DNA from: Roseiarcus sp963832305
Lineage (GTDB): Bacteria > Pseudomonadota > Alphaproteobacteria > Rhizobiales > Beijerinckiaceae
DNA length: 64,000 bases
Assembly (NCBI GenBank): GCA_963832305.1
Contig: CAWHTU010000014.1
Span: 335,674 to 399,673 of the forward strand
Direction of reading: 5' to 3'
Below are positions 53,481 to 62,427 of the stretch, piece after piece. How positions within the stretch are numbered: position 1 is the first letter of the stretch; each line of letters starts with the position of its first letter. The notes beneath the pieces were generated by a model that saw only the letters and a list, made by a program, of their open reading frames with translations, was not told where the DNA came from and ran no database searches. Both the position numbers and the translations under genes were made by a program.

Positions 53481-56267
53481 ATGGCCGTTGCCGCCCACAT
53501 TCACAGCGTGCCGCGTCCCGCCGAGGACGACTCCGACAAGGACGGGCCACTGCGGGACGATATCCGCCTGCTCGGCCGGATCCTCGGCGACACCGTACGG
53601 GAACAGGAGGGCGAGGAGGTTTACGAACTGGTCGAGCAGATCCGCAAGTCCTCGATCCGCTTTCATCGAGACAACGAAGTCGCCGCGCGGCGCGAGCTCG
53701 AGGCGACGCTCGACAGCCTCGGCGCCGACCAGACTTTGTCGATCGTGCGCGCCTACAGCTATTTCTCGCATCTCGCCAACATCGCCGAAGATCAGCATCA
53801 CATCCGCCGCAACCGCGCCCATGCGATCGCCGGATCCGCCCCGCGGCCGGGCTCGCTCGCCTACGCCTTTGAACGCACGCGGGAGATGGGAGTCGAGCCG
53901 AAGGCGCTCGGCGATTTCTTCGATCGTGCGCTGGTGAGCCCGGTGCTGACCGCCCATCCGACCGAGGTCAGGCGCAAGAGCACGCTGACCCGGGAACTCG
54001 AGATTGCGCGATTGCTCGACGAGCGCGGCCGGGCCGTCGATCCAACCGGGCTTGCCGCCAATGAAGACCAGCTCCGGCGCGCGGTCCTTATCCTTTGGCG
54101 CACCAATCTTCTGCGCCAGACGAAACTCAAGGTCATCGATGAGGTCGCCAATGCGCTCTCGTTCTACGACTACACATTTTTCCACGAATTGCCCCGCCTC
54201 TACGGCGCGATCGAAGACAGGCTGGACGCCATTTCCGGTGAGCCGCGCACGAAACCGGTCGGCTCGTTCCTGCGGATTGGTTCATGGATCGGCGGCGATC
54301 GCGACGGCAATCCGTTTGTAACGGCCGACGTGCTCAACGAGGCGGTGCGGCTACAGAGCGCCCTTGCGATCAGCCACTATCTCGATGAACTGCACGAGCT
54401 CGGCGCCGAACTGTCGCTCGCCTCCAATCTCGCCTCGATGAGCCCGGAGCTTACGGAGCTGGCCGACACCTCCGACGATTCCGCCGCGGCGCGCCGCAAA
54501 GAGCCCTATCGCCGCGCCATCACCGGCATGTATTCCCGCCTCGCCAAAACGGCTAGCGAGCTTGACCATGTCGTCGCGCTCAGACAGCCGATCGTCGACC
54601 GGGCGCCCTATGCCTCATCGGCGGAGTTCAGCGCCGACCTCGAGGTCATCGCGCGGTCGCTGCGGGCGACCAACGCCGGGATTGTCGCGCGCGGGCGGCT
54701 CAGATCCCTGCAGCGCGCCGTCGACGTGTTTGGCTTTCATCTCGCGCCAATCGACCTCAGGCAAAACTCGGACGTGCACGAGCGCACGGTCGCCGAGCTG
54801 TTCAGCGCAGTGTCGCCGGGCCTTGACTACAAAGGCTTGAGCGAGGCGGAGAGGGTGGACCTTCTGCGTCGCGAACTTGCTTCGCCGCGGCCGCTCTACT
54901 CGCCCTTCATTGCCTACGGCGAGGAGACGGCGGGCGAGCTCGCGCTCTTTCGCGCGGCCGCTGTGATCCGGAACAAGTATGGTCCCGGCGCGATCCGAAC
55001 CTCCATCATCTCGAAGACCGACAGCATCTCCGACATGCTCGAGCTCGCGCTGATCCTGAAGGAAGTGGGACTCATCACGGCGGAAGGCGCGTCAGCGCTC
55101 CATCTCGTGCCGCTGTTCGAGACGATCACGGATTTGCGCGCGTGCGTCGGAGTGATGGATGCGCTGCTCGCTATCCCCGAATACCGCCGACTCGTCGATT
55201 CGCTCGGCGGTGAGCAGGAGGTGATGCTCGGCTATTCGGACTCCAACAAGGACGGCGGCTTCGTCACCTCAGGCTGGGAGCTCTACAAGGCTGAAATCGG
55301 CCTGGTGGAGGTGTTCCGCCGCCACGGCGTGCGGATCCGACTCTTTCATGGCCGCGGCGGGTCGGTCGGCCGCGGCGGCGGCCCAAGCTACGACGCGATT
55401 CTCGCACAGCCGGGCGGCGCGGTTCAGGGGCAGATCCGCATCACCGAACAGGGCGAGATCATCTCGAGCAAATATTCCAACCCCGAGGTCGGGCGGCGCA
55501 ATCTGGAGACGCTCGCTTCGGCGACCCTCGAGGCGACGCTGCTGCAGGACGAGAGCCCGGCGCCGAACCCTGCATTTCTGGAGACGATGGAGGAACTGTC
55601 GCTCAGCGCCTACAACTCTTATCGCGGCCTCGTCTACGAGACCGAGGGCTTCGAGCGCTACTTCTGGTCGTCAACCGTCATCACTGAAATCGCCAGCCTC
55701 AACATCGGCTCGCGGCCGGCCTCGCGCAAGAAGACGACGGCGATCGGCGATCTGCGCGCCATTCCATGGGTGTTCTCGTGGGCGCAATGCCGGCTGATGC
55801 TTCCGGGCTGGTTCGGCTTCGGCTCCGCGGTGAAGGCGTACATCGACGCCCACCCAAAGGACGGCCTCGAGGCGTTGAAGGCCATGTATGTCAGCTGGCC
55901 GTTCTTCCGCACGCTGCTGTCAAACATGGACATGGTGCTGGCCAAATCGAGCCTCGCCATCGCTTCGCGCTATGCGCGCCTGGTCGAGGACGTGTCGTTG
56001 CGGGAGAAAATCTTTGCCCGCATCTCGCGCGAATGGCGCGACTCTGTCGACGCGCTCAATGCGATCATGGAGCAGTCGAAGCTTCTGGAGAGCAATCCGC
56101 TGCTCGATCGCTCGATTCGCAACCGCTTTCCCTATCTCGACCCGCTCAACCACGTCCAGGTTGAGCTCCTGAAGCTGCATCGCTCGAGGGCGGCGAGCGA
56201 GAAGGTGCTGACCGGAATCCAGCTCACCATCAACGGCATATCGGCCGGCCTGCGGAACAGCGGGTGA
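53481..56267 (+). CDS. ppc: Phosphoenolpyruvate carboxylase
   Basis: The 928-residue enzyme makes oxaloacetate from PEP and bicarbonate. Key motifs are SPVLTAHPTEVRRKS (catalytic His159), SDSNKDGG (in LGYSDSNKDGGFVTSGWELYKA), FHGRGGSVGRGGGPSYDAILAQPGGAV (phosphate/bicarbonate loop) and the C-terminal INGISAGLRNSG, with the RNxG end used for allosteric aspartate binding. ATG 53481 follows GGAGG; the frame opens at 53421 but the first 20 residues lack similarity. It is single, convergent with the PPIase gene, and has no visible regulatory site. Confidence 0.95.
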   Translation: MAVAAHIHSVPRPAEDDSDKDGPLRDDIRLLGRILGDTVREQEGEEVYELVEQIRKSSIRFHRDNEVAARRELEATLDSLGADQTLSIVRAYSYFSHLANIAEDQHHIRRNRAHAIAGSAPRPGSLAYAFERTREMGVEPKALGDFFDRALVSPVLTAHPTEVRRKSTLTRELEIARLLDERGRAVDPTGLAANEDQLRRAVLILWRTNLLRQTKLKVIDEVANALSFYDYTFFHELPRLYGAIEDRLDAISGEPRTKPVGSFLRIGSWIGGDRDGNPFVTADVLNEAVRLQSALAISHYLDELHELGAELSLASNLASMSPELTELADTSDDSAAARRKEPYRRAITGMYSRLAKTASELDHVVALRQPIVDRAPYASSAEFSADLEVIARSLRATNAGIVARGRLRSLQRAVDVFGFHLAPIDLRQNSDVHERTVAELFSAVSPGLDYKGLSEAERVDLLRRELASPRPLYSPFIAYGEETAGELALFRAAAVIRNKYGPGAIRTSIISKTDSISDMLELALILKEVGLITAEGASALHLVPLFETITDLRACVGVMDALLAIPEYRRLVDSLGGEQEVMLGYSDSNKDGGFVTSGWELYKAEIGLVEVFRRHGVRIRLFHGRGGSVGRGGGPSYDAILAQPGGAVQGQIRITEQGEIISSKYSNPEVGRRNLETLASATLEATLLQDESPAPNPAFLETMEELSLSAYNSYRGLVYETEGFERYFWSSTVITEIASLNIGSRPASRKKTTAIGDLRAIPWVFSWAQCRLMLPGWFGFGSAVKAYIDAHPKDGLEALKAMYVSWPFFRTLLSNMDMVLAKSSLAIASRYARLVEDVSLREKIFARISREWRDSVDALNAIMEQSKLLESNPLLDRSIRNRFPYLDPLNHVQVELLKLHRSRAASEKVLTGIQLTINGISAGLRNSG

Positions 56268-56369
56268 CGATCGAAGCTTGAGGCGAATCCCAACTCCTCA
56301 CCCTCTCCTTGAATCAGCTTTCCGCCGATTCCGAAGGCCGGTTGCGGCGACCGTCCTGGCTGAACCAAA

Positions 56370-57350
56370 TCAGTTTTTTGGCTGCTCCTTGTCCGTCTCC
56401 CCGGCCGGTTTCTCGGTCTCCTGGGACGCGCCGGACGGCGCCTCGGCGCCAGGCGCTGCCGCCGGAGCGGCGCCTGCGGGGGTCGGGGTCGCCATGATGC
56501 GGGCGTAGTCGCCTTCGTATTTGGCGGTCGCCAGCGCGGCCTGGGAAATGTCCTCCGCGCCCTTGCGGGCAATCTCCGCCCGCACCTCGCGTTTTGCGAA
56601 CTCGGAGGCCTCGTCGCCTGTCAATGGTTTCGTATCCACCGAGGTCACCTTGAAAAAGCTGCCGCCCCCCCGCGAGCGGATGAAAAAGACGTCGTCCGGT
56701 TTCCTGGCGTCCAGCGCCTTCAGCATCTCGGGGGGTATGGTGGCGCTGTCCAGGGTCGCATTGCCGCGGCTGAATTTGATGTTCATTTGGTTGAGCTGCG
56801 TTTCGACCTGATCGAGCGACTTGGCGTCCTTCGTCGCCGCGGTGAGCGCTGCGACATCCTTCGGCGGCGTAAAGGAAATCTGCTCGATCTGGAACAGCTC
56901 CCGCTGGTCGAACTGCTTGGGATGGGCTTGGATGTAGCTGTCGATTTCGTTCTTGGAGATCGTGCTCGTCTTCGACATCAGGTCGCGCTGGACGAAGGCG
57001 CGGGCGAGGATGTCCTCACGCGCGCGCAATATATCAAGATGCACGGTCGGTTCACGGTCCAGTTTGCCGGCGAGGGCCTGCTCAACCAGGTATTTGCGTT
57101 CGATCACGCGCGCCAGCGCCGCCTTGACGAGCGCGTCGCTGCGCTTGTCGGCAGGGACGCCGGCAAGGCGGAGTTCGTTGTCAAGCTCCTGCTGAGTAAC
57201 GTCGTCCGGCCCGACATGAGCAATGACTTGCCCGACGACGGCCTGCGCCTCCTGCTTCTTGCCGCATCCGGCAAGAAGCGCCGCCGCCGCGAGCGCACAC
57301 ATCGCGGCGAAGCGCCAGCGGCGGTGAGAGATTGGCGTGACATGCAGCAA
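56370..57350 (-). CDS. EpsD-like peptidyl-prolyl cis-trans isomerase lipoprotein (SurA/PpiC type)
   Basis: About 326 residues. The signal MCALAAAALLAGCGKK carries a lipobox LAGC. The middle is SurA-like: DDVTQQELDNELRLAGVPADKRSDALVKAALARVIERKYLVEQAL, and a parvulin-related region ELFQIEQISF, followed by SRGNATLDSATIPPEMLKALDARKPDDVFFIRSRGGGSFFKVTSV. The tail is rich in Ala, Pro, Glu and Lys. Members named EpsD family accompany exopolysaccharide genes; no such cluster is adjacent here. TTG 57350 has AGGAGA at good spacing and gives a proper signal peptide; the ATG at 57302 is an alternative. Confidence 0.83.
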   Translation of the reverse strand: MLHVTPISHRRWRFAAMCALAAAALLAGCGKKQEAQAVVGQVIAHVGPDDVTQQELDNELRLAGVPADKRSDALVKAALARVIERKYLVEQALAGKLDREPTVHLDILRAREDILARAFVQRDLMSKTSTISKNEIDSYIQAHPKQFDQRELFQIEQISFTPPKDVAALTAATKDAKSLDQVETQLNQMNIKFSRGNATLDSATIPPEMLKALDARKPDDVFFIRSRGGGSFFKVTSVDTKPLTGDEASEFAKREVRAEIARKGAEDISQAALATAKYEGDYARIMATPTPAGAAPAAAPGAEAPSGASQETEKPAGETDKEQPKN

Positions 57351-57809
57351 AACGGTTCTCCTGAAGTTACAAAAGGCGGTGTTCTGATCCGGGTTTATCG
57401 CGGAACGGTGACAATTGGTATCGACGGCGCGCGAGCGAGAAGCGACGCCCGGCGCCGCCAAGCCCGCCTCATGCGCCCGCAATGGGCATTTGGACCTGCT
57501 ACCACATCTTTCGCCGTCTTAGCATCGACGAAAGTGTCGAGCGCGCCGGCTATATTGCACATATAGTCAATGATATTAACCGTCAATTGCAAGCTCGTGA
57601 ATTCCCCGCAACCCCTCGGAGCGGCGCGATACGGTCGCTCTCGCTGTCTCGCCTTGTGTGACGATTCGTCGCGCCAAACGCTCACAAGCCGCGATTGCGA
57701 AGCGCCTCGGGGCGCGTTTCACTATGATATCTTTATATTGCGCCGCCCAATTCCAGATCGAAAGCTTACGCGGCTCGGCGGTAAGCAGCGCCCCGATGAG
57801 GAGGCGACT
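57351..57809. promoter_or_regulatory. Long intergenic region with probable kdp promoter and an inverted repeat
   Basis: About 460 bases between the divergent PPIase gene and the kdp genes, with no supportable gene. At 57550-57566 lies CTATAT-N5-ATATAG, a perfect six-base inverted repeat in an AT-rich setting. A second AT-rich patch near 57720-57740 (ATGATATCTTTATATTG) lies about 75 bases before the first kdp-linked ATG and is the better candidate for a KdpE-controlled promoter. Both assignments are tentative. Confidence 0.4.
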
Positions 57810-57893
57810 ATGCTCGACATAGCATTCGTGGCGGCCGGCGTTGTTTTCTTGGCGTTGATGGGCGTTTACGCGCACGCCCTCCGGCAGCTCTAG
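57810..57893 (+). CDS. 27-residue membrane peptide preceding kdpF
   Basis: ATG 57810 has a good GAGGAGG site. The peptide is a single hydrophobic helix, MLDIAFVAAGVVFLALMGVYAHAL, with a short basic end RQL. It stops 12 bases before kdpF. Its size and build resemble KdpF, but it lacks the RPEKF ending. Small peptides in this place occur in other alphaproteobacterial kdp operons, as far as I recall. A role in the Kdp complex is inferred only. Confidence 0.6.
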   Translation: MLDIAFVAAGVVFLALMGVYAHALRQL

Positions 57894-57905
57894 GAGCGCC
57901 GCGCC

Positions 57906-57992
57906 ATGACGGAGCCGATCTTCGGACTGGCCGTCGCGATCGGGCTTGGCCTGTATCTCCTCTACACGCTGATTCGTCCGGAAAAGTTCTAA
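57906..57992 (+). CDS. kdpF: K+-transporting ATPase subunit KdpF
   Basis: The 28-residue peptide is one membrane helix, MTEPIFGLAVAIGLGLYLLYTLI, ending in the KdpF-typical RPEKF. KdpF stabilises the KdpABC complex in the inner membrane. It is too short for most gene callers. It starts 12 bases after the preceding small peptide gene and ends 17 bases before kdpA, so it belongs to the same transcript. Confidence 0.9.
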   Translation: MTEPIFGLAVAIGLGLYLLYTLIRPEKF

Positions 57993-58009
57993 AATCAATA
58001 GGTGTCGCA

Positions 58010-59719
58010 ATGACGCTTGTCGGGTGGGCGCAGATCGCCCTTGTGCTCGCGCTGGTGGTGGCCTGCGCGGTTCCGCTCAGCGGACTGATCGCCGGTCTTT
58101 ATGCCGGCGAAAGAAACTTTCTCACTCCCGTGCTTGGGCCGGTCGAGCGCGGCTTCTATCGCCTGGCCGGCGTCGATCCGGCGCGGGAGCAAGACTGGTT
58201 CGCGTATACGATCGCGATGGTCGTCTTTTCCTTGGCCGGATTTCTTTCGCTCTATGCAATCCAAAGGCTGCAGAATTTTCTGCCGTTGAATCCGCGCGGC
58301 TTCGACGCTGTGGCGCCCGACCTCGCCTTCAATACCTCGGTCAGCTTCATCACCAACACCAACTGGCAGAATTACAGCGGCGAGACGACGATGAGCCATC
58401 TCACCCAGATGATTGGCCTCACCGTCCACAATTTCCTCTCGGCGGCCACGGGCCTAGCGATGGCCTTCGCGCTGGTGCGCGGGTTCGCACGCTCCTCGGC
58501 GACCACCGTTGGAAACTTCTGGGTCGATGTGACCCGCGTCACGCTCTATCTTCTCCTGCCGATTGCCGTCGTCGGGGCGCTGGTCTTCGTCGCTCTTGGC
58601 ATGCCGCAGACCCTCGCCGGCGCCGTCGACACGATGACGCTCGAAGGCGCGAAACAGACGATCTCGATCGGGCCTGTGGCGAGCCAGGAGATCATCAAGG
58701 AGGTTGGCACCAATGGCGGCGGCTTCTTCAACGCCAATGCGGCGCATCCGTTCGAGAACCCCAACGCCTGGACCAACCTTCTCGAGATCTGGGCTCTGCT
58801 CTTGGTTCCCGTGGCCTCGGTTCTCGCCTTTGGCCGGGCGGTCGGCGACATGCGCCAGGGCTGGGCGATCCTGGCGGCGATGGCGGTTTTCTTCATCGTC
58901 GGCGTTGGCGTCGCCTATTGGTCGGAGGCGGCGGGAAATCCAATCCTGACCGCGCAGGGCGTGGACCCGTCCGCGGGGAATCTGGAGGGCAAGGAGCTTC
59001 GTAACGGTCAGGCGATGTCCGTTCTCTATGCGACCGCGACCTCGGGCACGAGCACCGGATCGGTCAACACGATGCACGATTCGCTGACGCCGCTGGCGGG
59101 CATGGTTCCGATGTTCAACCTGCTCGCCGGCTGCATCTGGCCCGGAGGAGTCGGGGCCGGGCTTTACGGCTTCCTCGTCCTCGCGATCATCGCGGTGTTC
59201 GTCGCCGGGCTGATGGTCGGCCGCACGCCGGAATATCTCGGCAAGAAGATCGAGGTGCGCGAGATGAAATTCGCGATGTTCGCGGTGCTGATCTATCCGC
59301 TGGCCGTCCTTGGCTTCACCGGCGCGTCGGTCCTGTTGCAGACGGCGCTCGACAGTCTGGGGAACAACGGCCCGCACGGCCTCTCCGAGATCATCTATCT
59401 CTTCGCCTCGAGCAGCGCCAACAACGGCTCGGCGTTCGCCGGGATCAGCGGCAATACGCTGTGGTTCAACACGACGGGCGGGCTCGTCATGCTGCTCGGC
59501 CGCTTCGCCTATGTGGCGCCGGTGCTGGCGATGGCCGGGTCGCTGGCGGCCAAGAAGAAGGTCCCGGCCTCGGCCGGCACCTTCCCGACCGACGGGCCGC
59601 TGTTCGTCGGCCTCCTGGTCGGCGTGATCGTGATTCTCTACCTCCTGCAATATTTCCCGGCGCTCTCGCTCGGGCCGGTTGTCGAGCACTTCCTGATGCT
59701 CGACGGCAAGACCTTCTGA
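58010..59719 (+). CDS. kdpA: K+-transporting ATPase subunit A (channel-like)
   Basis: The 569-residue, about ten-helix protein forms the potassium path. Selectivity-filter-like repeats are NTSVSFITNTNWQNYSGE, TNGGGFFNANAAHPFENP, MHDSLTPLAGMVPMFN and SSANNGSAFAGISGN, matching the four P-loops of KdpA. The length is typical. It is the first large gene of kdpFABC, followed after 16 bases by kdpB. The operon supplies high-affinity K+ uptake when external potassium is low. Confidence 0.96.
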   Translation: MTLVGWAQIALVLALVVACAVPLSGLIAGLYAGERNFLTPVLGPVERGFYRLAGVDPAREQDWFAYTIAMVVFSLAGFLSLYAIQRLQNFLPLNPRGFDAVAPDLAFNTSVSFITNTNWQNYSGETTMSHLTQMIGLTVHNFLSAATGLAMAFALVRGFARSSATTVGNFWVDVTRVTLYLLLPIAVVGALVFVALGMPQTLAGAVDTMTLEGAKQTISIGPVASQEIIKEVGTNGGGFFNANAAHPFENPNAWTNLLEIWALLLVPVASVLAFGRAVGDMRQGWAILAAMAVFFIVGVGVAYWSEAAGNPILTAQGVDPSAGNLEGKELRNGQAMSVLYATATSGTSTGSVNTMHDSLTPLAGMVPMFNLLAGCIWPGGVGAGLYGFLVLAIIAVFVAGLMVGRTPEYLGKKIEVREMKFAMFAVLIYPLAVLGFTGASVLLQTALDSLGNNGPHGLSEIIYLFASSSANNGSAFAGISGNTLWFNTTGGLVMLLGRFAYVAPVLAMAGSLAAKKKVPASAGTFPTDGPLFVGLLVGVIVILYLLQYFPALSLGPVVEHFLMLDGKTF

Positions 59720-59735
59720 CCGGAGATCGAATCCG

Positions 59736-61790
59736 ATGGCTTCGAAAGCAAAGTCGCAGGGCCTGTTCGACGGCAAGATCATCGCCGCCGCGTCGGTCGA
59801 CGCCCTTCGCAAGCTGAACCCGCGCGCGCTGGCGAAGAACCCGGTCATCTTCGTCACCGAGGTCGTGTCGCTGATGGTGACGGCATTCTTCATTCGCGAT
59901 CTCGCGGCCGGCAACGGCTCGGCGATGTTTTCCGGCCAGATCGCAGCGTGGCTGTGGTTCACGGTGCTGTTCGCCAATTTCGCCGAGGCCGTCGCCGAAG
60001 GGCGAGGCAAGGCGCAGGCCGACGCATTGCGGCGCACGCGCAGCGACACTCGCGCAAGGCGCTACGCCGATCCCAAGAATCTCAACGGCGGCGTCGAGGG
60101 CGTGAATGCGCTCGATCTTCGCCTCGGCGATATCGTGCTCGTCGAAGCGGGCGAGATCATCCCGGGCGACGGCGACATCGTAGAAGGGGTGGCGTCGGTC
60201 AACGAATCGGCGATCACCGGCGAATCTGCGCCGGTCATCCGCGAAGCCGGCGGCGACCGTTCGGCCGTCACCGGCGGAACGACCGTGCTCTCCGACTTCA
60301 TCAAGGTGAGGATCACCTCCGCCCCGGGCTCGACCTTCATCGACCGGATGATCGCGCTCGTCGAGGGCGCCGAGCGGCAGAAAACTCCGAACGAACTCGC
60401 GCTGTCGATTCTGCTTTCAGGGCTCACCATCATCTTCCTGATCGTCTGCGTCTCTCTGTGGCCGATCGCCAGATATTCAGGGACCAACCTGTCGGCGACC
60501 GTGCTGATCGCCCTGCTCGTCTGCCTCATTCCGACCACCATCGGCGGGCTTCTGTCGGCGATCGGCATCGCGGGAATGGACCGGCTGGTCCGTTTCAACG
60601 TCATCGCGACCTCCGGCCGCGCGGTCGAGGCGGCTGGCGACGTCGATACGCTGCTGCTCGACAAGACGGGCACGATCACATTCGGCAATCGGATGGCGAC
60701 CGAGCTTCTGCCGGTGGATGGCGTGTCGGCAAAGGACCTCGCGGCCGCCGCACTTGCTTCCAGCCTCGCTGACGAGACGCCTGAAGGCCGCTCGATCATT
60801 GCTCTCGCCAAGGGCGATTTCGGCCTCTCGGAACCGAAGTTCGACACGGGCAAAACGATCGTCATTCCGTTCTCAGCCCAAACGCGCATTTCGGGCCTTG
60901 ACGTCGCCGGCCGGTCGATCCGCAAGGGCGCGATCAATTCGATCCTTCGGTATCTCGAGCTGCCGCTTGAGCGGACGCCGCTCGAATTTCGCCAGGCGGT
61001 CGAGCGGGTCGCGATGTCGGGCGGCACGCCGTTGGCGGTCGCCGACGACGGCAAGCTATTGGGCGTCGTTCACCTGAAGGATATCGTGAAGCCGGGGATC
61101 AAGGAGCGCTTCGCGGCGATGCGCGCGATGGGCATCCGGACCGTCATGGTGACCGGCGACAATCCCGTCACCGCAGCCGCGATCGCCTCCGAGGCGGGCG
61201 TCGACGACTTTCTCGCCGAGGCGACGCCGGAGGACAAGCTTGCGTTCATCCGCAAGGAGCAGCTCGGCGGCAGGCTGATTGCGATGTGCGGCGACGGCAC
61301 CAATGACGCGCCGGCGCTCGCTCAGGCCGATGTCGGCGTCGCCATGCAAACCGGTACGCAGGCTGCGCGCGAAGCCGGCAACATGGTCGATCTTGACTCC
61401 AATCCGACCAAGCTGATCGAAATCGTCGAAATCGGGAAGCAGCTCTTGATGACGCGGGGCTCGCTCACCACCTTTTCGATCGCCAACGACGTCGCGAAAT
61501 ATTTCGCTATCCTGCCGGCGATGTTCGTCGTCGCCTATCCAGCGCTCGGCGCGCTCAACGTCATGCGGCTCAATTCATCGCAGTCGGCTATTCTGTCTGC
61601 GGTCATCTTCAACGCGCTTATCATCATCGCCCTGATTCCCCTGGCCTTGAAGGGCGTGGCCTACCGTCCCGTGGGCGCTGCGGCTCTGCTGCGGCGAAAT
61701 CTCCTGATTTATGGCTTGGGCGGCCTCATCCTCCCCTTCTTCGGCATCAAGGCGATCGACCTCGTCGTCGCCGCGCTGCATCTCGCTTAA
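59736..61790 (+). CDS. kdpB: K+-transporting P-type ATPase subunit B
   Basis: The 684-residue catalytic subunit couples ATP hydrolysis to K+ uptake through KdpA. It shows the actuator motif ESAITGESAPV (TGES), the phosphorylation site LLLDKTGTITFGNR, TPEGRSIIALAK, KGAINSILRYL (nucleotide binding), and the hinge MCGDGTNDAPALAQADVGVAMQTGTQAAREAGNMVDLDSNP. These are all intact. Its stop precedes kdpC by a few bases. Confidence 0.97.
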   Translation: MASKAKSQGLFDGKIIAAASVDALRKLNPRALAKNPVIFVTEVVSLMVTAFFIRDLAAGNGSAMFSGQIAAWLWFTVLFANFAEAVAEGRGKAQADALRRTRSDTRARRYADPKNLNGGVEGVNALDLRLGDIVLVEAGEIIPGDGDIVEGVASVNESAITGESAPVIREAGGDRSAVTGGTTVLSDFIKVRITSAPGSTFIDRMIALVEGAERQKTPNELALSILLSGLTIIFLIVCVSLWPIARYSGTNLSATVLIALLVCLIPTTIGGLLSAIGIAGMDRLVRFNVIATSGRAVEAAGDVDTLLLDKTGTITFGNRMATELLPVDGVSAKDLAAAALASSLADETPEGRSIIALAKGDFGLSEPKFDTGKTIVIPFSAQTRISGLDVAGRSIRKGAINSILRYLELPLERTPLEFRQAVERVAMSGGTPLAVADDGKLLGVVHLKDIVKPGIKERFAAMRAMGIRTVMVTGDNPVTAAAIASEAGVDDFLAEATPEDKLAFIRKEQLGGRLIAMCGDGTNDAPALAQADVGVAMQTGTQAAREAGNMVDLDSNPTKLIEIVEIGKQLLMTRGSLTTFSIANDVAKYFAILPAMFVVAYPALGALNVMRLNSSQSAILSAVIFNALIIIALIPLALKGVAYRPVGAAALLRRNLLIYGLGGLILPFFGIKAIDLVVAALHLA

Positions 61791-61805
61791 TTGTCAGGAT
61801 CGGCC

Positions 61806-62411
61806 ATGCTTCAGCATGTGCGCCCCGCGCTCGTTCTCATCGTCCTCTTCTCGATCCTCACCGGTCTCGTCTATCCGCTGGCGGTGACCGGAATCGCCCA
61901 GATCGCCATGCCCTATCAGGCTAACGGAAGCCTTATCGAGAGGGACGGCGTCGTCGTCGGGTCGGCGCTGATCGGGCAATGGTTCAAGAGCGATCGCTAC
62001 TTCCACCCGCGCCCGTCCGCGACTACCGACACCGACCCCAACGATCCGACGAAGACGATCGAGGCGCCCTACAATGCAGCCAATTCGGCCGGCTCGAATC
62101 TGGGGCCGACGTCGCAGAAGCTCGTCGACCGGGTGAAGGGCGGCGTCGAGGCCTGGCGGGCGACGGCGGGCCCAGGCCCGGTTCCCGCCGACGCTGTCAC
62201 GACCTCCGCCTCCGGTCTCGATCCTCACGTGTCGCCGCAAACTGCGCTGGCCCAGGTCGGTGCGGTCGCCAAGGCCCGCGGACTTTCGGAAGATAAGGTG
62301 CGCGCCGTGGTCAATAGTGCTATCGAAACTCCGTTTTTGGGGTTGATCGGCGAGCCGAGAGTGAACGTTTTGCAGCTGAATCTGGCGCTGGATCAGCTAA
62401 AGTCATCATGA
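61806..62411 (+). CDS. kdpC: K+-transporting ATPase subunit C
   Basis: The 201-residue subunit has one N-terminal helix (PALVLIVLFSILTGLVYPLAVTGIAQ) and a periplasmic part with GSALIGQWFKSDRYFHPRPSA, AANSAGSNLGPTSQKL and the conserved ASGLDPHVSPQTALAQVGAVAKARGL. KdpC assists K+ binding or complex assembly. ATG 61806 is preferred; TTG 61791 would add five residues. It ends 16 bases before kdpD. Confidence 0.95.
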   Translation: MLQHVRPALVLIVLFSILTGLVYPLAVTGIAQIAMPYQANGSLIERDGVVVGSALIGQWFKSDRYFHPRPSATTDTDPNDPTKTIEAPYNAANSAGSNLGPTSQKLVDRVKGGVEAWRATAGPGPVPADAVTTSASGLDPHVSPQTALAQVGAVAKARGLSEDKVRAVVNSAIETPFLGLIGEPRVNVLQLNLALDQLKSS

Positions 62412-62427
62412 GCGCTGACCAACGCCG

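Noticed and set aside
58454..60049. A 531-codon antisense open frame across kdpA and the start of kdpB
   Set aside because: No recognisable domain and it spans two well-defined genes; a GC-rich shadow.
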